From JBBDIO01 sp040880365 (GTDB lineage: Bacteria > Chloroflexota > Anaerolineae > Caldilineales > Caldilineaceae): 11,894 bases of DNA. Location of the stretch: the NCBI GenBank assembly GCA_040880365.1, contig JBBDIO010000273.1, forward strand, positions 1 through 11,894, in the 5' to 3' direction. The translations under genes were made by a program, and so were the position numbers. The notes under the pieces are model-generated. The model did not search any database, was not told the origin of the DNA, and saw only the letters and a program-made list of their open reading frames with translations. Positions within the stretch are counted from its first letter, which is position 1, and every line of letters begins with the position of its first letter. Shown here one piece after another: positions 6,361 to 11,894 of the stretch.

Positions 6361-6557
6361 TATTGGCGCTGATCCGATTTTATCAGCGTATGATCTCGCC
6401 CTTGCTCGGTAGCAACTGCCGCTATTACCCAAGTTGTTCGCAGTATACATATGAAGCAATTGAAAAATATGGATTTTTGGCCGGCGGCTGGATGGGCATC
6501 AAGCGCATTGCACGCTGCCACCCCTGGCACCCCGGTGGCTACGATCCCGTTCCCTGA
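6348..6557 (+). CDS. yidD: Membrane protein insertion efficiency factor YidD
   Basis: YidD is a small membrane-associated protein encoded between rnpA and yidC in many bacteria; it aids YidC-dependent insertion of inner-membrane proteins. The 69-residue product carries the whole family pattern: FYQRMISPLLGSNCRYYPSC at 11-30, SQYTYEAIEKYG, then GGWMGIKRIARCHPWHPGGY at 46-65, with Cys 24, 30 and 57. The N-terminus (MQTIVLALIRFYQ) is the amphipathic, weakly hydrophobic segment expected. The length is typical. The ATG at 6348 overlaps the end of rnpA by 13 bases; AGGTGG (6332-6337) lies 10 nt upstream. The 82 bp to yidC hold no visible terminator. Confidence 0.97.
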   Translation: MQTIVLALIRFYQRMISPLLGSNCRYYPSCSQYTYEAIEKYGFLAGGWMGIKRIARCHPWHPGGYDPVP

Positions 6558-6623
6558 CTGGCACACGGGCTGTACAAATCAGCTGCGAAAACCAGATGGC
6601 GACCGCTTGTAATTGATAAATTT

Positions 6624-6642
6624 AGGAGAAACATAAATCGTG
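6624..6642 (+). promoter_or_regulatory. Ribosome-binding site and GTG start of yidC
   Basis: AGGAG at 6624-6628 lies 11 nt before GTG 6640-6642. An in-frame TAA at 6634-6636, between the two, rules out any upstream start, so GTG must be used. Confidence 0.75.
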
Positions 6643-7710
6643 AGACGCAAACAGTGGATACTGCTCCTGTTGATGCTAGGGGCAGCCTTCCTGCTCAGCG
6701 GCTGCGGCGTCAACTACGAAGGCGTGGAAGACATTCGCACCACGCCGCCCGACGGCATCTGGCAGCAGCTCGTTGTCTGGCCCATGGCCCGTGCGCTGGT
6801 TTGGATCGACGAAATGCTGCGCGACTATAACGTCAACTATCACTGGGGTTGGGCGATTATTACCTTCACGGTCATAGTCAAACTGCTAACCTTCCCGCTT
6901 ACTCTGAGCCAGACGCGCAGCATCAATGCGCAAAAAGAGCTGCAACCGCGAATTCAGGAATTGCAGAAAAAACATGGCAAAGATCGGGAACGTATGGCGC
7001 AGGAGCAGATGAAGCTCTATCGCGAAGCGGGCGTCAACCCTCTCAGCGGTTGTCTGCCGCTAGTGGTACAGATGCCGATTTTGTTCGGTCTCTATGCTTC
7101 ACTGATTACGCTGGGGCCTGCGCTCGCCAATTCGCGTTTCTACTGGATTCCCGACCTGGGCTATCCCACCTACTTTGAAGGGCTGGGCTGGATTTCCTCG
7201 GCGTTCAACGCCGGCGATTATGGCCGGCTGGTCGCCTATCTCATCTTGCCCATCCTGCTGGTTGTCAGCCAGTTTGTCATGCAAAAATGGATGACTCCGA
7301 CGCCGCCTGCCGGTGGCGATTCCAGCAACCCTGCCGCGGGGATGACGCGCCAGCTCATGCTCATGATGACGTTTATGTTCGGCTTCTTCACACTCACCGT
7401 ACCTGCCGGACTGACACTCTATTGGGTCACAAGCAACTTGCTGCAACTTCTCCAACAGTGGATCATCACCGATGTACGCTTTGGCATTGCCAAGCCCCTT
7501 TTCCCGGCCATGGCAACCGCCGGGGCCGCGCCGGCCCTTACCCATTCCGCCAAGAATGGATCCGGCAAGAATGGCACAGGGGCAAACGCAAACCACAGCG
7601 ATGACGATGATGCTACCGTAGATCATGACACGGATCATGCCACTGTGGGGGAAGAAAGCAAAAGCAAAGGCCCCAAAACGCAACGCCGTCGACGCGCAAG
7701 AAAGAGGTAG
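6640..7710 (+). CDS. yidC: Membrane protein insertase YidC/Oxa1, lipoprotein type
   Basis: YidC inserts and folds membrane proteins, alone or with SecYEG. The 356-residue product starts at GTG 6640 with a lipoprotein signal: basic MRRK, a hydrophobic run and the lipobox LLSGC, with the lipidated cysteine at 22. Oxa1-type membrane segments follow: WGWAIITFTVIVKLLTFPL (about 69-87) with Lys 81 at the place of the conserved positive charge in the hydrophilic groove, the cytoplasmic hairpin KELQPRIQELQKKHGKDRER (99-118), GCLPLVVQMPILFGLYASLI, AYLILPILLVVSQFVMQKW, and the pair MLMMTFMFGFFTLTVPAGLTLYWV before LLQLLQQW. The large periplasmic domain of proteobacterial YidC is absent, as in Gram-positive and Chloroflexota forms. 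The tail has an acidic DDDDATVDHDTD patch followed by QRRRRARKR, which could contact ribosomes. jag starts 3 bp after the stop. Confidence 0.96.
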   Translation: MRRKQWILLLLMLGAAFLLSGCGVNYEGVEDIRTTPPDGIWQQLVVWPMARALVWIDEMLRDYNVNYHWGWAIITFTVIVKLLTFPLTLSQTRSINAQKELQPRIQELQKKHGKDRERMAQEQMKLYREAGVNPLSGCLPLVVQMPILFGLYASLITLGPALANSRFYWIPDLGYPTYFEGLGWISSAFNAGDYGRLVAYLILPILLVVSQFVMQKWMTPTPPAGGDSSNPAAGMTRQLMLMMTFMFGFFTLTVPAGLTLYWVTSNLLQLLQQWIITDVRFGIAKPLFPAMATAGAAPALTHSAKNGSGKNGTGANANHSDDDDATVDHDTDHATVGEESKSKGPKTQRRRRARKR

Positions 7711-7713
7711 ACA

Positions 7714-8721
7714 ATGGCAGACGAGGGACAGCAACTTTCAGGCCAGGAATTTACGGGCAAAACCGTTGAAGAAGCAACCGAAGCCGGGCTTGCCCAGCTC
7801 GGCTTGAGCGCGGCCCAGGCCCACATCGAAGTTATCAGCCGTGGCAGTCGCGGCATCTTCGGAATTGGCAGCGAACCGGCACGCGTGCGCATCGGTCAGC
7901 GTGCAGCCGCCAGTACACCCCCGGCGGCTCCGCCATCTGCCCCTGCCGCGTCCGCCCTCCCGCCGCCAGATGCGCCCACACACGCCACGCCCGTCCCAGA
8001 TCGCGATGCGGGCGTTCACGACACAAGCAGCCGCGCTGGCGCAACCGTGCCCGCTGGCACATCCGAAGCTGCCTCATCCGACGCGAGCACATCGGACATC
8101 GGCAAATCTGACCCTTCGCCTGTCACCGCCACGGTTTCCGATGCCGCAGGTTCCCATGCCGCGACAAGTGCGAGCGCAGACGCAACGCAATCGAGCACAG
8201 ATGTTGCCGGGGATGAGATTGCCGAAGGCGACAGGGAAGATGTAGACGAGACCGAACTGGCCCGCCTGGCAAGCGAACTGCTGGAACAGTTGGTCACTCA
8301 CATGGGCTTTACCTGCACCATCGCCGGAGAATGGCGTGAACCCGAAGACGACGAGAGCGAACGCTTTCTCCACCTGGATATCCACGGCAACGATCTGGGC
8401 GCATTGATTGGTCGTCGGGGCGAAACCCTGGCGAGCATCCAATATCTGGTGCGGCTCATGGTCAATCAGCACATTCGCCAGTGGAAGCCCATCATTGTGG
8501 ATGTGGAAAACTACAAAGAACGCCGCAACACCCAGCTCACCCAACTCGCCATGCGCATGGCCGAACAAGTGAGCGAATCGGGACGCGCCATGTCGCTGGA
8601 ACCCATGCCTGCCAACGAGCGGCGCATCATCCACCTGACCCTGCGCGATCATCCGGATGTCTATACCCAAAGCTCTGGCGAAGGCGAACGGCGCAAAGTC
8701 CACATTGTCGTACGCGAATAG
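7714..8721 (+). CDS. jag: RNA-binding protein Jag/KhpB (Jag_N, KH and R3H domains)
   Basis: Jag (KhpB) is an RNA-binding protein encoded next to yidC and linked in Gram-positive bacteria to cell-shape and division control, often with KhpA. The 335-residue product has three parts: a Jag_N domain at about 10-62 (FTGKTVEEATEAGLAQLGLS and SRGSRGIFGIGSEPARVRI); a linker of about 115 residues (64-180) of Ala, Ser, Pro, Thr and Asp with no visible fold; and a KH domain (about 181-262, loop GRRG at 233-236) followed by R3H (about 265-335, Arg303-x3-His307). The linker is much longer than in compact homologues. The ATG at 7714 has GAGG (7704-7707) upstream and lies 3 bp after yidC, so the two are likely coupled. 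The stop at 8719-8721 lies inside a 15-bp tandem repeat. Confidence 0.95.
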   Translation: MADEGQQLSGQEFTGKTVEEATEAGLAQLGLSAAQAHIEVISRGSRGIFGIGSEPARVRIGQRAAASTPPAAPPSAPAASALPPPDAPTHATPVPDRDAGVHDTSSRAGATVPAGTSEAASSDASTSDIGKSDPSPVTATVSDAAGSHAATSASADATQSSTDVAGDEIAEGDREDVDETELARLASELLEQLVTHMGFTCTIAGEWREPEDDESERFLHLDIHGNDLGALIGRRGETLASIQYLVRLMVNQHIRQWKPIIVDVENYKERRNTQLTQLAMRMAEQVSESGRAMSLEPMPANERRIIHLTLRDHPDVYTQSSGEGERRKVHIVVRE

Positions 8722-8770
8722 GTCATATGCGAACAGGTCATACGCGAGTTGGCCGTATGCGAGTAGCTGG
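8711..8770. repeat. 15-bp tandem repeat, four copies, spanning the jag stop codon
   Basis: Units TACGCGAATAGGTCA (8711-8725), TATGCGAACAGGTCA (8726-8740), TACGCGAGTTGGCCG (8741-8755) and TATGCGAGTAGCTGG (8756-8770) follow without gaps. The first includes the last codons and TAG of jag. In the jag frame the stop position reads TAG, CAG, TTG and TAG in units 1 to 4, so the array looks like duplication of the gene's own 3' end. Confidence 0.9.
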
Positions 8771-8890
8771 CACGCGCCATTTGCAGGCGCGCCCATCTGT
8801 CCGCATCGCTACCTTGCGCTGCCACCTTTCGCGGCGAGCCTTGCGTCAACCCCGCCACGCTATAGCCACAAGATGAGTTAATCTGAACCT

Positions 8891-9817
8891 ATGACTGAAC
8901 CAACGACCCAGCCCGAGATTCTCCTGATAGGTCATGTGACCCGCGACCTGATTACTGATGATCGCAATGGCGAATATCGGCTGGGGGGCACGGTCGCGTT
9001 TGCTGCGGTCACCGCAGCCCAATTGGGCTGTCACGCCACTATTATCACCCGCGCCGATACCACCACGGACCTGAGCAGCCTGCCCGCGCAAACGACACTG
9101 CATGTGCTGCCCACGCCCACGACCACCAGCTTTGCCAATGTCTATACGCCCACAGGGCGGGTGCAATATTCCTATAGCCAGGCGTTGCCGATTCAGGCCC
9201 ACGATATCCCGTCGAACCTGCGCCGCCCGCGTGCCGTTTTGCTGGGGCCTCTGGTCGGCGAGATCACGCCCGATGTCGCCGAACTCTTTGCCGAAGAATC
9301 GCTTGCCGAAAAATCACTGGTCGTCGCCGTGCCCCAGGGCTGGATGCGGCGCTGGGATCACAACGGACGCGTCTATAGCAAGCCGTGGGACAATGCCGAC
9401 CAGGTCCTGCCCCATCTGGATGTACTGGTACTTTCGCTGGAGGATATCGACAACGATCTCAGCCGGCTAGAGCCATGCATCCGCCAGGTGCCGCTGGTCG
9501 TATTGACCGAATACCGCGATGGCAGTACTATTTATCAACGCAATGCCGACGGCACAGTCGTCGAAATCAAAATCCCGCCGCGCCCGGCCCAGGAAGTTGA
9601 TCCCACCGGCGCAGGCGATACGTTTGCCACGGCCTTTGTGATCCGTCTGCTGGAAACCGGCGACCCGGCCCAGGCCGCACGCTTTGCCAATATCACGGCA
9701 TCCTTTGGCGTAGAAGCGCCCGGCATCGGCGGCATCCCGACCCGCAGCCAGGTAGAGGCCTATATGGCTGCCCATCCTTTCACGGCTGCGGTCGATCCGG
9801 ATCGTTTGCAACAATAG
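8891..9817 (+). CDS. PfkB-family (ribokinase-like) sugar kinase
   Basis: PfkB kinases transfer phosphate from ATP to sugars, nucleosides or related small molecules. The 308-residue product shows the family's usual order: a first strand (EILLIGHVTRDLI, 9-21), the substrate-side YRLGGTVAFAAVTAAQLG at 29-46, and the second PfkB signature DPTGAGDTFATAF at 237-249, where Asp 243 is the predicted catalytic base and GAGD the anion hole. The middle part (STIYQRNADGTVVEIK) is typical of the lid-bearing fold. Length is normal. The substrate cannot be told from sequence; the conserved residues look intact, so it is probably active. The ATG at 8891 is preceded by an in-frame TAA at 8879-8881, and there is no strong RBS. 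It lies 169 bp after jag and 112 bp before parA, so cotranscription is possible but not shown. Confidence 0.92.
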   Translation: MTEPTTQPEILLIGHVTRDLITDDRNGEYRLGGTVAFAAVTAAQLGCHATIITRADTTTDLSSLPAQTTLHVLPTPTTTSFANVYTPTGRVQYSYSQALPIQAHDIPSNLRRPRAVLLGPLVGEITPDVAELFAEESLAEKSLVVAVPQGWMRRWDHNGRVYSKPWDNADQVLPHLDVLVLSLEDIDNDLSRLEPCIRQVPLVVLTEYRDGSTIYQRNADGTVVEIKIPPRPAQEVDPTGAGDTFATAFVIRLLETGDPAQAARFANITASFGVEAPGIGGIPTRSQVEAYMAAHPFTAAVDPDRLQQ

Positions 9818-9857
9818 TTTCGGCCACCCAGTTTCGGCCACATAATTTCGGCACCGT
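9815..9857. repeat. 14-bp tandem repeat, three copies, starting at the kinase stop codon
   Basis: Units TAGTTTCGGCCACC (9815-9828), CAGTTTCGGCCACA (9829-9842) and TAATTTCGGCACCG (9843-9856) follow directly. The first three bases of unit 1 are the TAG stop of the PfkB kinase. The rest of the 112-bp gap to parA shows no clear promoter or terminator. Confidence 0.85.
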
Positions 9858-9929
9858 TCGCGACGCGGGAATGTCCGGTGCAAATCGGCACACACCTCGC
9901 CTACGCATTTCGCCACGCAACGAACAGAG

Positions 9930-10727
9930 ATGACTGCCCGAATATTTGCCTTTGCCAATCAAAAAGGCGGCGTCGCCAAGACCACCACCACGGTCAATCT
10001 GGGTGCCTATCTGGCAGCCGCGGGGCGGCGCGTGCTCATCGTCGATACCGACGCCCAGAGCAACGCCACCACCAGCCTGGGCATCAATCCGCGTCAACTC
10101 ACGGTCAGCCTCTACGATGTCCTCATCGATCAGGTGCCCATCCAGGAAGCCATCACGCTCACCGAACGCGTCGGGTTGGATCTGGTGCCCTCGACCACCG
10201 ATCTGGCAGGCGCCGAAGTGGAGATGGCCCAGCTCATGGCGCGCGAGCGGCTGTTACATCGCGCCTTGCAGCCCGTGCTCAAAAACTACGACTACATTCT
10301 CATCGACGACCCGCCCAGCCTGGGACTGCTCACCATCAACGGGCTGACCGCGGCCACCGACGGCGTTCTGATTCCCGTCCAGTGTGAATATCTGGCCCTG
10401 GAAGGGTTGAGCCTGCTCATGCAGACCATCCAGCAAGTGCGCGAGATTCTCAACGAACGATTACAGATTGCCGGCGTCTTGCTCACCATGTATGACGGGC
10501 GCACCAATTTGAGCCAGCAGGTTGTGCAAGAAGTCCAGGCCCATTTCCCCAACGAGGTCTTCCAGACAATCATCCCGCGCAATGTGCGCTTGAGCGAAGC
10601 GCCCAGCCACGGCCAGACCATTCTGAGCTATGCTCCTGCCAGTGCCGGCGCGCTCGCCTATGCCGCGCTGGCCGCGGAATTTATGCAGCGTGTGGAAAAA
10701 CCATCCACCGATCCGGTAACGGCCTAA
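9930..10727 (+). CDS. parA: Chromosome-partitioning ATPase ParA (Soj)
   Basis: ParA binds DNA in its ATP form and, with ParB, moves the replicated origin region. The 265-residue product has the deviant Walker A QKGGVAKTTTTVNLG (11-25, signature lysine in KGGxxKT), the Walker A' strand VLIVDTDAQSNAT at 35-47, and Walker B YILIDDPPSLGLLT at 122-135, in which DDPPS replaces the more frequent DCPPS. GVLIPVQCEYLALEGL (145-160) and the C-terminal RLSEAPSHGQTI are also typical of chromosomal Soj. Size matches chromosomal Soj proteins, and the plasmid-type N-terminal helix-turn-helix is missing. The ATG at 9930 has only a weak AGAG ribosome-binding site. parB follows after 48 bp, so the two form an operon. 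Confidence 0.96.
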   Translation: MTARIFAFANQKGGVAKTTTTVNLGAYLAAAGRRVLIVDTDAQSNATTSLGINPRQLTVSLYDVLIDQVPIQEAITLTERVGLDLVPSTTDLAGAEVEMAQLMARERLLHRALQPVLKNYDYILIDDPPSLGLLTINGLTAATDGVLIPVQCEYLALEGLSLLMQTIQQVREILNERLQIAGVLLTMYDGRTNLSQQVVQEVQAHFPNEVFQTIIPRNVRLSEAPSHGQTILSYAPASAGALAYAALAAEFMQRVEKPSTDPVTA

Positions 10728-10775
10728 ACGGCGCCGAACACGCGCCCGATTTTAGCAGGGCAAGCGAGAACAGCT

Positions 10776-11798
10776 ATGTCAAGTGATGGACCAAAACGCA
10801 GGACGCCCGGCCGTGGACTGGGTCGCGGTCTGGGTGCGCTAATTGCCAACACCCAGTCGGCAAATGAAGCGGCCAATGAATCTGCAGAAGAATCAACGGG
10901 CCACACGCCAGGCCGCACACCAGGCCGCACGGCATATCAAACGGCAGACCATGCCGCGGCAGCCGAGCAGCAGAACCTGGGCGCGCCGCGCCAGCTACCC
11001 ATCGAATCCATCACCCCCAACCCGCAACAACCGCGCAGCCACTTCGACGCCGCCGCGCTGCACGAACTGGCCGCGTCGATCCGTGAACATGGCATCATCC
11101 AGCCCCTGGTGGTAACTCCCTCGCCCCAGGATCCCGCGCGCTATTGGTTGGTGGCGGGCGAACGCCGTTGGCGCGCCGCGCAATTGGCCGATCTCGACCA
11201 AGTGCCCGTAACCATTCGCGACGCTTCGACCCAACAGCGGTTGGAGTGGGCGCTGGTGGAAAACATTCAGCGGGCCGACCTCAACGCGCTGGAAGAAGCC
11301 GCGGCCTATGCCGCGTTGATGGAAGAATTTGGCCTGACCCAGGCCGAAGTCGGGCGGCGCGTGGGCAAAAGCCGCTCGGCGGTTGCCAATACCCTGCGCC
11401 TGCTGCAACTGCCCCAGCCGGTGCAAGATGCGCTGCTCGCCGCCACAATTTCGCCGGGCCATGCCCGCGCCCTGCTCGCGCTGGAGGATGAGACCCTCAT
11501 TCTCAACACGCTGGAACGCATCCTGAGCCGCAATCTCAGCGTGCGCCAAACCGAAGAGCTGATCCGGCAACTCCTCACCCAGCCGCCCGAAGCCACGCCC
11601 CTCGCCGAAGAAGAAGTGTCGGGCGCCAAAGAACAGCTGGCCTTTCTGGAAAACCGACTGCGCGATGCGCTGGGCACGCGTGTCAATCTCAACCGTAACC
11701 GCGACGGCAGCGGGCGGCTGGTGGTCCACTTCTACAACGATGACGACCTCGCAGGCATCTACCAACTCATTGCCGGCGATGATGAAGATCTCGATTAA
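10776..11798 (+). CDS. parB: Chromosome-partitioning protein ParB (Spo0J), CTPase clamp
   Basis: ParB loads on parS, spreads as a CTP-dependent clamp and drives ParA ATP hydrolysis. The 340-residue product has an N-terminal RRTPGRGLGRGLGALI at 8-23, the ParA-stimulating arginine-rich peptide, then a low-complexity linker (about 24-70) that includes a 12-bp tandem repeat. The CTP-binding domain follows (LPIESITPNPQQPR 74-87, then GERRWRAA at 128-135, and ENIQRADLNALEEA at 162-175), then the helix-turn-helix parS-reading region (about 187-212, LTQAEVGRRVGKSRSAVANT) and a C-terminal dimerisation domain (about 285-336) ending in an acidic DDEDLD. Key residues look intact. The start at 10776 lies 48 bp after parA. 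The linker is longer than in B. subtilis Spo0J. Confidence 0.96.
   Translation: MSSDGPKRRTPGRGLGRGLGALIANTQSANEAANESAEESTGHTPGRTPGRTAYQTADHAAAAEQQNLGAPRQLPIESITPNPQQPRSHFDAAALHELAASIREHGIIQPLVVTPSPQDPARYWLVAGERRWRAAQLADLDQVPVTIRDASTQQRLEWALVENIQRADLNALEEAAAYAALMEEFGLTQAEVGRRVGKSRSAVANTLRLLQLPQPVQDALLAATISPGHARALLALEDETLILNTLERILSRNLSVRQTEELIRQLLTQPPEATPLAEEEVSGAKEQLAFLENRLRDALGTRVNLNRNRDGSGRLVVHFYNDDDLAGIYQLIAGDDEDLD
10905..10928. repeat. 12-bp tandem repeat in parB coding for T-P-G-R
   Basis: ACGCCAGGCCGC (10905-10916) is followed by ACACCAGGCCGC (10917-10928), which gives TPGRTPGR at residues 44-51 of ParB in the linker between the ParA-interaction peptide and the CTPase domain. Confidence 0.8.
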
Positions 11799-11813
11799 AC
11801 GACGCCGGGTGCT

Positions 11814-11894
11814 ATGACCGCGCCTTCTTCCGCATCTTCCTCTGCGTCTTATTCTGCGACTCCGTCCGCAGGTCCACCGTATTACTCAGCGGGG
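11814..11894 (+). CDS. Start of a possible gene downstream of parB (partial, Ser/Ala-rich)
   Basis: ATG 11814-11816 opens 27 codons without a stop up to the window end (MTAPSSASSSASYSATPSAG, then PPYYSAG). It begins 15 bp after the parB stop, in line with the operon. The visible part is low-complexity Ser, Ala and Pro and gives no family. The ribosome-binding site is weak (GGGT about 5 nt upstream). A real gene with a disordered N-terminus, as in several neighbours, is plausible; a chance open frame cannot be excluded. Confidence 0.45.
   Translation, partial: MTAPSSASSSASYSATPSAGPPYYSAG

Noticed and set aside
8074..8796. 240-codon open frame on the minus strand
   Set aside because: It is antisense to the jag gene with its KH and R3H motifs. 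Its repeated LAYDLFAYD end only mirrors the 15-bp repeat.
8930..8945. GGTCA-TG-TGACC inverted repeat at the start of the kinase gene
   Set aside because: Five-base arms inside coding sequence are expected by chance in a window of this size.
10995..11765. 256-codon open frame on the minus strand
   Set aside because: It is antisense to parB, which has complete family motifs; no domain is visible in the opposite frame.

Overview
The window is a chromosomal housekeeping region from a GC-rich bacterium. Its core is the conserved block rpmH-rnpA-yidD-yidC-jag(khpB), followed by a PfkB-family sugar kinase, parA (soj) and parB (spo0J), all on the + strand. A second transcription unit runs the other way from 4891: a 916-residue protein of unknown function, then priA, which leaves the window at base 1. 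The lipoprotein-type YidC, the Jag protein with an R3H domain and the style of the L34 and RnpA proteins suggest a Chloroflexota-like lineage (for example Anaerolineae or Caldilineae). This is inference from gene content and protein style, not a database match.

Layout. 1-2061 (-): priA, open at the window edge, so its last quarter or more is missing. 2141-4891 (-): a large hypothetical protein with about 650 disordered residues, a probable coiled coil and a C-terminal block of about four membrane segments. 4892-5292: a 401-bp divergent intergenic region with one promoter in each direction, a 12-bp iteron-like repeat and a possible 21-codon leader ORF. 5293-7710 (+): rpmH, rnpA, yidD and yidC, for ribosome assembly, tRNA processing and membrane protein insertion. 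7714-8721: jag/khpB, an RNA-binding protein. 8891-9817: a PfkB kinase. 9930-11798: parA and parB, for chromosome segregation. 11814-11894: the start of a further possible gene rich in Ser and Ala.

How the genes fit together. RnpA makes the protein part of RNase P. YidD and YidC act in membrane protein insertion, and Jag is the RNA-binding partner usually linked to YidC. ParA and ParB move and organise replicated origins. This gene set normally lies near oriC, but dnaA is absent here and no exact DnaA box is visible. The place left of rpmH is taken by the unknown membrane protein and priA (replication restart).

The region's most striking trait is repeated expansion. Many otherwise normal proteins carry long low-complexity insertions or tails: PriA (three inserts), RnpA (a tail of about 140 residues), Jag (a linker of about 115 residues), YidC, ParB and above all the 916-residue protein. 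Short imperfect tandem repeats of 12-16 bp occur in these segments and also sit directly against three stop codons. This suggests replication slippage as an ongoing source of new coding and intergenic sequence. I see no obvious mobile element, CRISPR array, tRNA or rRNA.
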